Made by a program: the position numbers and the translations under genes. A stretch of 64,000 bases of DNA from Clytia hemisphaerica (Eukaryota > Cnidaria > Hydrozoa > Leptothecata > Clytiidae): contig CACVBU010000630.1 in the NCBI GenBank assembly GCA_902728285.1, forward strand, positions 1 to 64,000, in the 5' to 3' direction. This document shows positions 23,865 to 35,735 of this stretch, piece after piece. How positions within the stretch are numbered: position 1 is the first letter of the stretch; each line of letters begins with the position of its first letter. The notes under the pieces were generated by a model that saw only the letters and a list, made by a program, of their open reading frames with translations, made no database searches and was not told the origin of the DNA.

Positions 23865-24196
23865 AAATACATCTAGGATGTACAGTTAAAATGAATGTTG
23901 TCAATTTGATTCGTCTACATACCAAAGGCACTAGTATATCTTTATTATATGACAAAAAAGACAAAGACAACGAAAATTACATAATAATAATGTCCTGAAA
24001 GAACTGTTATAAAAAACCTTTTAGCATCATTCAATGATTGTAAAATTGTTTGCTTTTTTTTTAGTCTCGATTTCTTTTACATAGAAATAAAAACAACAGA
24101 GTATTTTTCATTACGCAGACCTGCTCGTAATGCGTTAAAAATTAGATCAGGCAGAGATGTCAAAATCAGACTTATCTCAATCAAGAAAATATTCTC
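23865..24196. other. No gene seen
   Basis: AT-rich spacer before the right end of the candidate element. Confidence 0.35.
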
Positions 24197-24230
24197 TTCG
24201 CTTTGCGAAAACGGAACGGTCGTTCCGCAA
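24197..24230. repeat. Right terminal repeat plus inner hairpin
   Basis: Hairpin TTCGC-TTT-GCGAA, five bases, then AACGGTCGTTCCGCAA, the complement of 14,659-14,674. It contains the palindrome CGGAACG-GT-CGTTCCG. Confidence 0.5.
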
Positions 24231-24420
24231 CCCCTTTTATGTTGATTTGCTCTTAAGGAAATTAGGATATAAGATAAGATAATATGATATAGGATAAGTA
24301 TTTTTACTTTAGGATGGTTTTCTGAACAGAAAAAGATAATGAAGAGGAATCATTAGCATAGTTATTGAATTAGTAATAATATACCGTTTAGAGGGGTGAA
24401 AGAAGGGTCAAAAGTCGAAA

Positions 24421-24578
24421 ATTTTCTTCCTCGCCCACCCATTTTGGCCCCCTCAATTCGACTTGCACGCTGGCGGCCATGCCTGCCTGATGGCAATTTG
24501 AACACTTTTGGGTTGGTTACTCATTGATTCGGACGTAGTCCTCCTTGACCAATTTTCGTGGGATTTTCTAAACTCGAT
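24421..24578 (-). pseudogene. Downstream fragment of a ZMYM2/QRICH1-like gene
   Basis: Read on the minus strand across the 9-bp duplication, this fragment continues the frame of 25,933-26,345 with ENPTKIGQGGLRPNQ, the 'ENPTKxxQGGL' signature of the family, before a TGA. It was separated from its other half by the 1.34-kb insertion at 24,588-25,923. The reading downstream of the stop has decayed. Confidence 0.6.
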
Positions 24579-24594
24579 GTAAACAGCGGTGTCA

Positions 24595-24764
24595 GGAAAA
24601 TTGCCCCCGAGAAAACTGCCCCCCGGAAAACTGCCCCCCGGAAAATTGCCCCCGGAAAACGGCCCCCCGGAAAAATTGCCCCCTAGGAAAATTGCCCCCC
24701 GGAAAAACGGCCCCCCAGAAAATTGCCCCCTAGGAAAATTGCCCCCCGGAAAATTGCCCCCTAT
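24595..24764. repeat. Left minisatellite arm
   Basis: About eleven units of GAAAATTGCCCCCCG with variants (GAAAACGGCC, CCTAGG). Open in frame on both strands, which mimics a Pro/Gly/Lys repeat protein. Confidence 0.85.
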
Positions 24765-25758
24765 TTTTCCATCTTTCGAAACTAAATCTAACTCAATTTT
24801 CAACATTTGGGAGATTTTGGATTACGCAATTTTACGTGATCGCGTCTTAACGGATGAAGAGATCTAGAATATTTTGGGGCTATATTTTGGTCCAACGGTT
24901 GCAGGTTGCAGCCGTAATTTTCATTAAGTTGACGCTTTTTATAAGGAATAATGTGGTTTAACCATGGAATACAGAGAAAGCTTCTCTGTTTAGCGATAGT
25001 CAATTTCAATGTGTCTTATACTGTATTTCTTTCGCTATTCAAGTATTTTCTTTATGGTTTGACAAAATTTCTTGGTCATATGGAATGGATAACTTCATTC
25101 TTACTATATTCCTCGCGCTGACCATTGATCTGCTTTGCATGTTTTAGTTTTTAGTTTTTTCTTAAAGAAAAAAGACGCCTCAAAAACGACTTTTACAAGT
25201 TTTGTATGAGGTGGAGAAAGATTCTCGAGTAATAAAATCACTTTCAAAAAAATCTTTCCCCATTTCTTAACCCTAAGCGCCCTATCCGTGCTATCTTAAG
25301 CTAAGGAAACTAATTTTTACTAACTCGCCAAAATAAGTTCCCACCAAAATTAAAATTTCAGTTTTCTTGGCTAAATAACCCCTGAAATTCAACAAAGTTG
25401 CTCAAAATAAGATGAAATAGAACAGATTTGCGCTGTCATTCGCTAAAATTAATTCCAACCACAGTTAAAAAATTAATTACAGTATTCCCCAAAAAAAGTT
25501 CCCACCAAAATAATCTATTTTTCGAAAATTTTCTACCCAGGACATTGTTGATCCAACCCCTCCTCCGCTTATCAATTTTTCGGAATCTGAAACTTCTTTT
25601 TTGTACGGATTATGCTGTTTTAGCCTTTTTTCCAATCCACCCCCGCTGACCCCCGTTTACTAGGTACCCTAAGAGTAATTCAAAACTACTTAATTTTACA
25701 GCTACAATGGCCATTTGAAGTTTCATTGGATTTTATAAAAAGTGGAAAAAAAGATGGC

Positions 25759-25917
25759 GGGGGGGGGGGCAATTTTCCGGGGGGCAATTTTCCTAGGGGG
25801 CAATTTTCTGGGGGGCAATTTTCTGGGGGGCAGTTTTCCTAGGGGGCAGTTTTCCTAGGGGGCAATTTTCCGGGGGGCAGTTTTCCGGGGGGCAATTTTC
25901 TCGGGGGCAATTTTCCT
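25759..25917. repeat. Right minisatellite arm
   Basis: Reverse-complement array of the same unit (GGGGGGCAATTTTCC), starting in a run of eleven G. Confidence 0.85.
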
Positions 25918-25932
25918 AGAACCGTAAACAGC

Positions 25933-26345
25933 TCCAGTGGATTCATCTTTCTGACAAAATTTTCTATTGTCATTGTAGAATGTTCGTGTTGTCCTCTCTG
26001 ACCAAAATGTTGGACATTAAAAAACCACATGGTATGGACAAGTGACGAAGGAGATGAATCACCAAGTTTACCAGCTTCCCGTGACATTTTCTCTTCTCAA
26101 TAAAGCTTTGCCTTCCAAAACACGTCTAATTTTTACGAATTCAACATCTGACATGATCGATTTTGGATAGTTTTGTTCAACTAAATGACGATGCAAAGCT
26201 GCCTGTATTACTCTGAGTGACTCTGGTTCATATTCGGTGCCATCTTCCTTTCGAATCTCGGCATAAAATCTTTCCAATACATTATTCAATTTATACGGTT
26301 CGTATTTATTTATGCTCTCACGAAATTGTTCCCATCTTTTTAAAA
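25933..26345 (-). pseudogene. ZMYM2/QRICH1/KCTD1-like gene fragment (Crypton-related domain)
   Basis: The minus strand reads WEQFRESINKYEPYKLNNVL, ERFYAEIRKEDGTEYEPESL, RVIQAALHRHLVEQNYPKSI, then after a frameshift near 26,080 GKLGDSSPSSLVHTMWFFNV and HFGQRGQHEHSTM. This block order (FYAEVRKxDGxxYEPxSL, QAALxRHL, GDSSPxxLxxTxW, HFGxRGxxEH) is the hallmark of a large metazoan family related to the C-terminal region of ZMYM2/QRICH1, thought to derive from Crypton tyrosine recombinases. The fragment is truncated upstream, frameshifted, and interrupted downstream by the insertion at 24,588-25,923. Confidence 0.75.
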
Positions 26346-26789
26346 GCGTTTAGCCAAGTGTTCGTGCTTTTATTTGTATTCTTGTTTGTATTTACTAATT
26401 CTGATGGGGAAAAAATAGTGAGTCCAGTGGAACCCACATATTATGTAGCGGAAACTATTAACTGTCACACCAAATTTAAATTTAAAACCAATCAGATTCC
26501 CTCTTTTTTAATCTATAACTATGGTCTTCGCATAATTAGAGGGGCTGACACCATAATTTTTCTTTCTAGAGTGGCAGGAAAAAAACAAACATAAAAGTTG
26601 AACATAAACTTTTATTTTTAAAAAGAAATCACTATTTGCTCCTGAAGGGAGCCTATGTTGCTTCACGAGGCCGTGCTGGGGATCGAGCTGGCGAAAAATT
26701 GTTCAAGAAAAAAAAACGGGACGATATAACCTAGTGTCCGCATCTAAAAGATTGCCGTGTGGTGAGCTTTTAAGCTAGCTCGACCTCGC
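26346..26789. other. No gene seen
   Basis: Short plus-strand frames (to 26,594) have hydrophobic, non-conserved composition. No motif recognised. Confidence 0.35.
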
Positions 26790-26908
26790 GAACAGATATT
26801 TTGCGTTTTCGGCGCGCCAAAGGCATAGCTTGGAAAACAACAACACCGCGTGAACAGAAATTTAGTGTCTTTAGCGCTCCAAAGTCATAGCTTGGAATAC
26901 AACAGCAA
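26790..26908. repeat. Two-copy tandem repeat, 62-bp period
   Basis: GAACAGA..ATTT, GCGCNCCAAAG.CATAGCTTGGAA and ACAACA recur at 26,790 and 26,852. Confidence 0.7.
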
Positions 26909-29900
26909 AAAGCAACGAAGCAACTTGGGACCAGTTTGGTTTCAGAAAGCAGAATGTATAATCCCATATACTGTTCTGCAACTTTGATAGCAAGTATAAT
27001 ACTATTTTATCAAAAGTAATGTTTCAGATAGGTTGTATGATTGAATATTATTTTAAAGAATTTCTTTTTGCTTTGTATCCTTGTTGCATAATCAGGCATC
27101 AGTCTGTCAGTTACTTTACTGTTACTTTTGGGTAATTATTATCAGAAATTGGAAAAAACTTTACATACCACCATTAACGAACCTTCTGTTTATCTCCAGG
27201 CGATGTCAATTGAATTCAATTGATCCAAATTTTCGTAATTGAACTATCAAATTTTATCAAACAGAATCAAACTATAGCCTATAGGTGTTGTTTGGTTACT
27301 GAACCTGATCGAAGACGACCCTGTCGAACGAAAGAAATATTTCTATCCCCAGACAAACAAATTGCGCTGCCAGATAAGTGAACCACACGGCTGGATAAGT
27401 GCAGGGGCGGTGCGACACCCCTGCAAAACATGCACTCGCAGGGTATGCTCCGGAGTCTTTTTTGTCGCAGCTTGTTTTTAGCCTACCTGGAGTTGTTTTT
27501 CCGGATCATTCGTTAGTGTCATTAGATTTATTTTACTGACTTAAAGTCCGCTGTAAATATAAGAAAACTGTTTATTAAGTCGCGTTATAGGAAGCGTGAA
27601 TTCGAGTCTGTATTTTAGATTTTGTGTACAAAAGAGTTTTGCAGGCCTGCACCCTGCAAAATTTTGCAGAAAGACCTGGATGAGGTCAAAATGCAGGGTT
27701 TGCCCGGGATTTGATGGCTGTTAGTGTCAAAACGTTAAAAGTCAAGACTCGTCAAATGGCTTTAGATGCTTGGAGAAGAAAAAACAGAATAGACAGTCCT
27801 GATTTTATCTATTTTGTCGCAAATTCTGAAGAATTTGAAGCCTGCACATTTTCGATCTTCTCCAAATTCGTCATCTGAGGGCTGCCATCAACGTCATCTC
27901 AATTTTTGTTTTTCCTTTTATGGTTATCTTCTGAAATCCATTGCAACAAGAAAAGTCAAATCTGTAAGGTATGTGGTATTTTTTTCTATTATTTTTCATG
28001 CCTGCATGTTATCAATTATAATCTGATAAGTGCAGGAAAAACTGCTTCCCTTCCCCCTGCCCTATTTCTCTACTTATCTGCCTATGGCCTATGACTTTTC
28101 ATAATTTTTGGTAATCAACAAAACCACTTGTTGTGTGTGGTGAGTGAGTGGTGAGTGAGTGGCCAATCATGTAATATTTATAAGATATTTGATCAATCGG
28201 GGTACATAGTTACTGTTTGTTTGGCCAATCACTCTGGCTAAGAAAAGGTTGACGATAGGAGATAAATTTGTGGCAATTTAAGAGTTAAAGGAACAACCAA
28301 CCTATTGTGATTTCATTTTGAAATAAGAGAAAAAAATAACATTGAAAATTTTGTGATTCTGACCTTGACACCCTAATGTTTTTAATATGTTTTGGGCGGT
28401 TAAAAAATTTTTCTGGGGAGAGAAAGAGCTGTGTGGGTTTTTCGCACACTATTTTGAGGTACACAAACAGATTGTATTTGACTATGTTTAGTTTGCGGGC
28501 TAGCACCTGCCAGTCAAGTACTGGTCATAAAAACTGCACGACAATCTTAAAAATGATTTCTCTATTTTGTTTTAGTTCTCTTCCAAATGGAAATTGCCTG
28601 TACAGTTCCATTTCTCTCGATCTTGTGGGCAAAAATTCTTTGATGGATACACTTTGATGCCTTGCACGTGTGCAGAAATTTTCCTGAATTGTAAGTATTA
28701 TTCTCAGAACCAAAAAAAAACCATCCAAGAAGTTCAGTAGATTTGCTCATGAAGCATTGCGGTTGGCGGTTACCCACAGTCAGCCGGTTATTATATAAGA
28801 TTAATTTCATTGGTTGTCCAGTTGTCATTTGACTTAAATTTTGTTGTTTTGTGTTTGTTAATGTAGGTGTAGCTTGCAAAGATCTTAATTCCCTCTTTAT
28901 CATATACTTTCAGGTTAGTTGCCATCGTACTGTCCGTAGATTATTTTGCACCTTCACGTGGTTGGTACGAAATCTTTGTAAACACTGACAAAATCTGCTA
29001 ATAAGAAACCATATTTAACTTAAAGGAAACAACAGACTGGAATAATTCAATCACAATGATGATGTGTACCTAACATTTAGTTTCTTGGAAGTTTTTGGAT
29101 TCAAAATTTTCCCTGTAAACTGGATATCAATATTTGTCATGTAAATCATCTCTGGAAAGTACATCTTGATTTGATTTTGACATGTACTGTAATTGCCAAT
29201 GCAAATGAATTTGGAAGCATAATGTATATAGTATAAAATTTATAACACAACAACTGAATTTTGATACCAAACTAAACATAAAACATGCTGCATTATGTAC
29301 ATAATGAATAAATGGGTTTCTGATGACATATGGTTTGTTTTCAATTCAGATTTTGGGCTTTTTACCCCTGGTACAGGATTCCCTACTTGATTTGGCAAAC
29401 AGTTCCAAACGAGACACCAGAATGGGGCTAGACTACAATTTCATGATGAACCAACTATAGAGTTTTCAGCTTCAGTACAAATTCTAGTTTTTGATACTTT
29501 AATGCATCATTTTAATCAATTTTCTAATGAAATACTCTTTTCTTGAGCAGTCTGAATAAAGTAGTTTCTCTAAATTTTCATTTGAAATGGCAGAAGGCTA
29601 TTATTATTAATCTGCTTGAAATTATTTAAGTCACCTTAGGCAGCAATAAGATAAATAAATTTGACATAATAAGAATCAAAATTATCTTAAAAATTTTTTA
29701 TTGTTATTGCTATTATCACGATCAGATAAAGATTTTTGTATAATCTTTTGTGTGCTATAGTATTATTTTGCTATAATTTTTCACTTTTTTGTGTAAAGTT
29801 CAAAAAGTTCTTAAAAAATTCATGATAGTTATGATTTTTGTCATTGATATAAATATAATGAATTGCCAATGTTTCACACCTCCTTTCTCTTTCCTTCATT

Positions 29901-30348
29901 TTTTCCATATTTTAGAGGCCACTCTTTTTTTGGTTCTTAAAACAAAAAACAGGTTCTTTAACCCAAAAAACTATCTTAGTTTTACCAGCTTCATTTTGTG
30001 TTTAAATGAAATGAATTTTAATTCTTTATCTCTGGTTTATGGTACATTGGGCATAAAAAGGTGGCTGTTTTAGCCAATCTAGAGGGTCGAAATTCAAAAA
30101 TTTTCGGCCCCGTCGGGCCCAACCATGGTGGGCCCTCCTTAGACACTATATATTGCTGGATCACTATATATAGCTGAATCTTTTTTGCAGGGTATCCTAA
30201 AAATCCTACATACGCCCCTGTAAGTGAGCGTGTTGTCACGAGTTAACGCACGGTCGACTAAGCTCGCATGAAAGCGGGCAGAATAGGGATGGTGAAATTG
30301 ACGCCCATGTGATCATCATCCGATAGTCCTTTAGGCGATCACGACGGT
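26909..30348. other. 3.4 kb without a recognised gene
   Basis: Contains a cluster of TGCAGGG motifs at 27,400-27,710, including an 8-bp stem TGCAGGGG/CCCCTGCA (27,400-27,425) and the 16-bp palindrome CTGCAAAATTTTGCAG (27,654-27,669). There is also a GTGAGTGAGTG microrepeat (about 28,138-28,160), a partial TTCACGTGG match (about 28,952) to the repeats at 4,078 and 21,256, and a GC-rich transposon-end-like block at about 30,090-30,220. No coding sequence is supported. Confidence 0.4.
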
Positions 30349-30647
30349 CTATTGAATAAGTAACTCCACCAGCATAAATCACTTACCCCAAGATGTGTGG
30401 GCTGGAAATCATTTGTTCCGTATTACGGAAAATTAAAACCTAAAGTTGTATAAATACTTTATAGTACGCCGCGCAGGAAAATTTGCAACATTACCGTGTG
30501 CCAATTTGAACAATCTTATCTGTAGGTAATATCTAATTTCCCGCTGGTTTCACTTGCATCCACTGAAGTATGGAGGTATATCATAATTTAAGCTGGTGGA
30601 ATTAGGTATGCTAATAATTATTCCTGGTGGAATTACTTATTCAATAG
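30349..30647. mobile_element. MITE with 24-bp inverted ends
   Basis: CTATTGAATAAGTAACTCCA (30,349 onward) and its complement ending at 30,647 match over 24 bp with one difference. The interior is noncoding. Immediately outside the right end lies the palindrome ATAGTCCGGACTAT. Confidence 0.65.
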
Positions 30648-31118
30648 TCCGGACTATTGTTTAGGTACGTCTTGCAGACCATGTGTTCAGTTCGGAGTAA
30701 TTCTCAAAAAGTAATGTTAAAATCCTTGGACACGCCACAAGAAAATACCTGGAGTCCAGGGAATCGGCAGGGTCGTTTGAACAGTAATTCAACTTCACTT
30801 TGAGGGAAACTTTACATTGCCTCCAAACTGCAGACCTTTCTTGGTCTGCACTTTGTCTAAGCTAAAGTGTAAATTAAATGTTTTTGACTTTTGAATTTTT
30901 ACAATTTTATTACCAGAAAGCTCTACTATTTTGAGGCGATACCAGTTTCCCTCCAGTGATTACCCTTTTTCACGGTAATCAAACAGTCTGATTTACATCA
31001 CCTGGATATTTATTACAAATTATCTAATATTTCAGCTTTATGGTTTTGCCTTCCAGCCTTCGTTCATTCACCATGACATATACCATATTAACCATTAAAG
31101 TAGTTTTACACTTTGGAT
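30648..31118. other. No gene seen
   Basis: Moderately AT-rich, noncoding. Confidence 0.3.
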
Positions 31119-31538
31119 GTACCGTCAACTGTTTTAAAGCCAGATTGACATTAAATGTTTTTACGAGGTCTGAATCGCTGTTTCAAGAACGCTGAGTTTG
31201 CACACAAAGATAGCAGCTGTTCAACCAATCATCAAACTTCATTTTAATATTTTATAACATTTTAATGACAAGAGAGTTTTGACTTCAAAATGTTGACCAA
31301 GAATTGGAATGAATTGTCTGCGTTTTTAATGGAGCTGTGCAATATTTGTGCAATGGGACACCAAAACAGCAACCATTTTAACCGAACCTCCACAGAATCA
31401 TATTTTTTGTACTGTCCAAGAAACAAGGAAATCTGTTTGTTGTTTAAGAGGATGTGACGATAGAGAGAAAAAGCTGACCAGAAAGCAGTACGTCCCATGT
31501 TATCTCAAGTAATCCCATTTTAGAGCAGTTGACGGTAC
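31119..31538. mobile_element. Candidate MITE, 13-bp inverted ends
   Basis: GTACCGTCAACTG (31,119-31,131) and CAGTTGACGGTAC (31,526-31,538) enclose 420 bp of noncoding DNA. The AGAGCAGTTGACGGTA block recurs at about 5,053-5,069, supporting a dispersed family. Confidence 0.5.
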
Positions 31539-33424
31539 ACAAACTTGACATTAACACTCCTTTTGTTTGAGAAATTCCTGAAGGATATTTCATGTTATGT
31601 TCCTGTTGTTTGGTTGTACTTTGAATCAATTTGGAATGCTTCTGTACCCACTGCCTGTCATCGGGAGCATCATAGCGAAAGTTACTTGCTAGTTTATAAG
31701 TGTTTTTACTTTTTCTGTTGTATATAAAACATAATGAACAAAAAATGTCTTCCTCGCTTGTGTTTTCAGATGTAAAAACCAAAACATTTGTTCAAAAAGT
31801 GTAAATTAATCACCAAATTTAATTTAATTTAATTTAATATTTTACCACTGATCCTACTGTAGTGACTAAGTTCTTCGTTCATTTCTACCGTATCTTATCT
31901 ACCATTTTGCCTTCGACTTCTCGAAGGTTTATTTACATCCCCTTGGTTGTATCTACTAAAGATCTATATCTCAAACAAAATCAACATATTGAGAGGATAT
32001 TATTTAAAAAAAGCTGTGCGACCACGAAACTCTCTATTTTGTTTTTAACACAGCGAATGAGAGAGCATTTTATTCAATATACTTTTTGCCGTATTAGCGT
32101 AGAAATTGCACTCCAACGTAGATAAAAGATAAAGTAGATAATTATAAGAGGACAGTCGTATGAAAAAGAAAGCGAGTATACATATTAGCAACAGCATCGA
32201 ATTTTACTTTTTCTTAATGGCAAAATGAAAGACTTCCATTATTTTCTCAATGTGATTAGATTGGTTTTCTTCTTTAAGATCTTCACTGTAGAATTGCTTC
32301 ATAAATTTTCAGATTCTCAGAATTAGATTTTGTTTTGAACGGCAGTTAGTCAAAATTAATAACTAAGCCGTGGTTTTTCTCACTGAGATAAAAACATTAT
32401 CTAAAGACAAACAATACGGCCATTTTATTTTTAATTAAACAACCACAGATATTGCGCAATTTTAAATTATTTCAAAAGTTGACGCATGCGCCGACAGAAA
32501 ACTTTCGAGGGGTTCCCTCTGACGTCCTATCGCAGCGCTATCATTCAAATCAGAAAGCGAAGATAGTATACGGCAGATCTTATGACTACGCGGTATTACA
32601 AAAATAAGCAGGCTATTACAAAAAAAGAAAACCCAGTTGGAGGATGAGAACACGCAACCTAAATAAAACCAGTCATATAATTAGAAATTCAATGTTTTCT
32701 TTTGAAAAGAATTCGAATATTACTAATGAATAGGGTCGTTAATTACATTCGAAAAGATATAAAAGAAAAGAGAAAATAGGCAGGCAGCTTTGCGCGTGTC
32801 ACTTTGCATTCGTAATTTTTCTGCATATTTAATTTTTTCCGGTTCTTTCTGCTGTTCTAACTATCCGTATTTATCAATTATTGCTGTAGTAACAAACTCT
32901 ACTCTATATGATTGGTTTAAAGAAATTATTAAAATAATTCATGCTTTTATTAACTAATTATTCCTTAGTTTTTTTGCGCGATCTGAAAGGGGATTTCTAG
33001 CGATCTCGGGATCTCTGGATCGCTCCGCCGGTATTTTGAAGATATTTTGAAAATGAATTAAAAATGGCTGCCTAAGCGGTGTCGACCGGGAAAATGTAGG
33101 TGACTTTGTTTACTTTTATGATTTGCTGGAATGTTTTTTCTTTATAATTATTATCCTCTGTAGGCATTTGATATACGACTTTAAGATCTATAAAGATATT
33201 TTAGTATTTTTTCCTTCTCTAATCATAGAAAGTATTTAAAAATCTGAAAATGTACCTAGCGTTCTTTTTCTAACAATGCGGGCTTTCATTCGGATTTCAT
33301 TTTTGTTGTGACATTTGGCTTCTGTCTGACTATTAAGTATGGAAATCTTAGTGTTTTATGTTGAAATAATAAAACAAATTTTTTATAAGTGATCTAGAAA
33401 ACACAAAATAACTATCCTTCTTCT
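31539..33424. other. No gene recognised
   Basis: Around 32,980-33,080 a less AT-rich patch with GATCTCGGGATCTCTGGATC and AAAATGGCTGCC, where the frame stops at once, resembles the 5' flank of a gene or element. No ORF follows. Confidence 0.3.
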
Positions 33425-34346
33425 AGCCTGGATATCCAAGCTCAAAATCCAAGAAAAAATAAGTTTTACCTCAGCCAGACAAAGTTATAAAATTATAGAG
33501 CTTGGCTCACCTAGAAATCAGGTAAACCCCTGTTGACAGATTTTCCTGCATGAATCCCATGGCTGCAAATAAATATATGCACATAATGATATGTATAATT
33601 TCAAGATGGTATCCCAGCAGTGATAAATCAATTTAGAATGGCAGCATTGACCATAAAATATAGACATTGTGGTGGAAAGTCTGTTAGACAGAAAGTGCAA
33701 AGTGAATTTTGGAGAAGTAAAATTATCAAAACAAAACTTCCAACCCAAAACAGCACAAAATTGGCAAACAGAAAAAAGTATTCTGGGAATCCAAGCTCAT
33801 AATCTTAGAAAAAAACAAAAAATACCTCACCTCACAAAGTTCTAAGATTATAGAGCTTAGTGCAGGTAGATAAGTCTGACACAGAATGTTATAAACAGTC
33901 TGTGTGTGAACCCTTGTTGACAGACTTTCTGAACTTTGGAAACCCAGGCAAACACACATAATCAACTTACCATAAAAACTCTTTCACAAGCTCTAAAGAC
34001 TTTCAAAACTACTAAAAACCACATCAAAACATCAGCCACATGTTCCAGACTTCCAGCCAACAGCCATTTTGTTTCGAGATGAATCTATATTTTCATTTTT
34101 ATTTGTTTTCCTTTTTCTGCAGAGTCAGCTTTTTCTATAAATTATGCGCGCGCATCGAAATTATCAAAATGCGTGCAAAAGTACTACTAAGTAATACGCC
34201 GAAAGCTCGCCAATCAGGCCGAACCTGCATTTCAGGGAAAAATCTCCCTGAAGGCGAGTTACCTGCGCCAAGCATTAAACAAGCAGCAAAAATATCATTA
34301 ACTAAACTGTTGTGAACAAAGTTTAACGCTTGGATTCCCAGGCTAA
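33425..34346. mobile_element. Noncoding element with TAGCCTGG inverted ends
   Basis: TAGCCTGGATATCCAAGC at the left and the complement of TAGCCTGGGAATCCAAGC at the right match 16 of 18. Inside, the segment at about 33,430-33,560 is repeated in direct orientation at 33,783-33,950 (TCCAAGCTCA, TACCTCA, ACAAAGTT, ATTATAGAGCTT). Confidence 0.6.
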
Positions 34347-35497
34347 CAGAAAAGAAGAATTGAAGCAAAATAAAGATGTACCTTTAGTTCTTTACACGAT
34401 GCAACCAAGTCATTAAGAAGATTAAAAGATAACAACCAGAACATCTAAAAATTCCCATGTTTTGATCTTCCCACTTCTTCCCTACTATTATTGTTATTCT
34501 TATTTGGATGCGTGGTAAAACACCCAAGGGAGATAATTAGGGATTCTATTGTTATTTGCTTCAAAGAAGAAAAATCAGGGATGTTTGCAAATCAGCCTTG
34601 CTGATCGCCCGCCCGATCCATCCAAATACTTAGGCGGACACTTCAAGTCGGCTTGCATAATTTCTTATATGCCCTCCACCATTCACATCTCTGATTCGCT
34701 TGGACCCAACCAATCAGAATATCCGCATAATCATCCTCAGATCGGAATGGAGACGATCTAGGTAAACCAGACCATAAACATAAGAAATATCAAAATCAAA
34801 AAAGAGTTTACGGGCTGGACCTCCGCTTTTTTCCCAGCAATAACCATTCCAACACCTAAATTCTGCATGCTCTCTTTTTTATCGATACTAAACATCTATA
34901 TTACCTAATGCATGCAATAAATATCGTCGTTGGAACTCTTTGCATGTTTAGCTGGGGGTGACTTGGGAGCCCCAGCTTAGCTCCAAAGAAAAAACGCGAT
35001 TAAAGCGACACCCACTCATGCATATGTCAAGCCTGGTGAGGGGCCTGCAGGTTCTTGTGCACTGGAGTCGTTACTTTTTTTAATTTGCAACTCTGTTGCC
35101 CGTTGGTTCCTGGACAAGTTCTCTTTGTTTTTACGGTTTCATTCGGCAAGTTTCTTGCCGGCTGTAATACGACCTACTTTTTTTTTGCACGAGCTGTTTA
35201 GCTAATACTGTCGACTGTTTGCAGACATTTATCTAATTTATCTAATCAGCAGGCAACAGAGAGAACTTTAAAGTCCCTCGGATGTTCTAGTCTTACAAAG
35301 AGGCAAGCATATTAACCAAGGTATTATCTATCGCTATCAGTAAGCATAAAAAAGCTGATAATACGCAGGAAACGAGGTTGCTGGGCTACCATCAGACCTC
35401 CCGCTGCAAAATCCTTGACGCGGTTTTGCACAATAAATTCCGTAATCTAAGCCTTTCAGATGGTGAAAACTCGAAAACTTGTGTGCAAAAAATAAAT
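34347..35497. other. No gene recognised
   Basis: The 34,580-34,760 part has a near-genic base composition, but its frames show no conserved domain. Confidence 0.3.
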
Positions 35498-35517
35498 TTC
35501 GAGTTAGCTAACTCGAA
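35498..35517. repeat. Perfect 20-bp palindrome
   Basis: TTCGAGTTAG followed by its complement. The same TTCGAGTTAGCTAA sequence, with the palindrome broken, occurs at about 39,090-39,104. Confidence 0.8.
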
Positions 35518-35568
35518 AAAAGGTTTTGTGAAAAAAAATCCATCTACACTGTCGAACAACTTCTTCGA

Positions 35569-35710
35569 CGCCCACTTGTTCGATAAAGTTCGTTGAACAA
35601 GTGGGCGTTGAACAATTGGGTGTCGAACGGGTTGTCGATCAAGTGGGCGCCCAATCCTCCAACAACCCACTTGTTCGACAATTTTACGAATTTGTCGAAC
35701 AAGTGGGTTG
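35569..35710. repeat. Cluster of CCCACTTGTTCGA hairpins
   Basis: Hairpin A: CGCCCACTTGTTC (35,569-35,581) pairs with GAACAAGTGGGCG (35,595-35,607). Hairpin B: a perfect 19-bp stem starting CAACCCACTTG (35,663-35,681) pairs with 35,692-35,710 across a 10-nt loop. Between them are further GAACAATTGGG and GATCAAGTGGG variants. The stem bases distal to the loop differ between A and B but still pair. Confidence 0.75.
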
Positions 35711-35735
35711 TCGAAAAAATGGATTGTTGAACATG

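Larger units (their letters stand above)
14659..24230 (+). mobile_element. Candidate 9.6-kb Helitron-like element with inverted ends
   Basis: The left end TTGCGGAACGACCGTT (14,659-14,674) is the exact complement of 24,215-24,230. Just inside each end, 4-5 nt away, lies a small hairpin: GGGCGC-GAA-GCGCCC (14,679-14,693) on the left and TTCGC-TTT-GCGAA (24,197-24,209) on the right. The interval contains the OTU/Pif1 gene, the five-hairpin array and a coiled-coil ORF. Short inverted ends with nearby hairpins and an OTU-carrying helicase fit the Helitron2/Helentron group as known from the literature. The element limits are inferred, and no target duplication was seen. Confidence 0.5.
24588..25923. 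mobile_element. Element with minisatellite inverted ends and 9-bp target duplication
   Basis: GTAAACAGC flanks it on both sides (24,579-24,587 and 25,924-25,932). The ends are inverted (GGT..AGGAAAATTGCCCCCGAG), and each end expands into about eleven copies of a 14-16 bp unit, GGAAAATTGCCCCCC. The noncoding interior contains a block (about 25,330-25,520) related to the MITE at 48,961-49,147. A 9-bp duplication fits Mutator-like or similar DNA transposons. It disrupts a ZMYM2/QRICH1-like reading frame. Confidence 0.8.
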
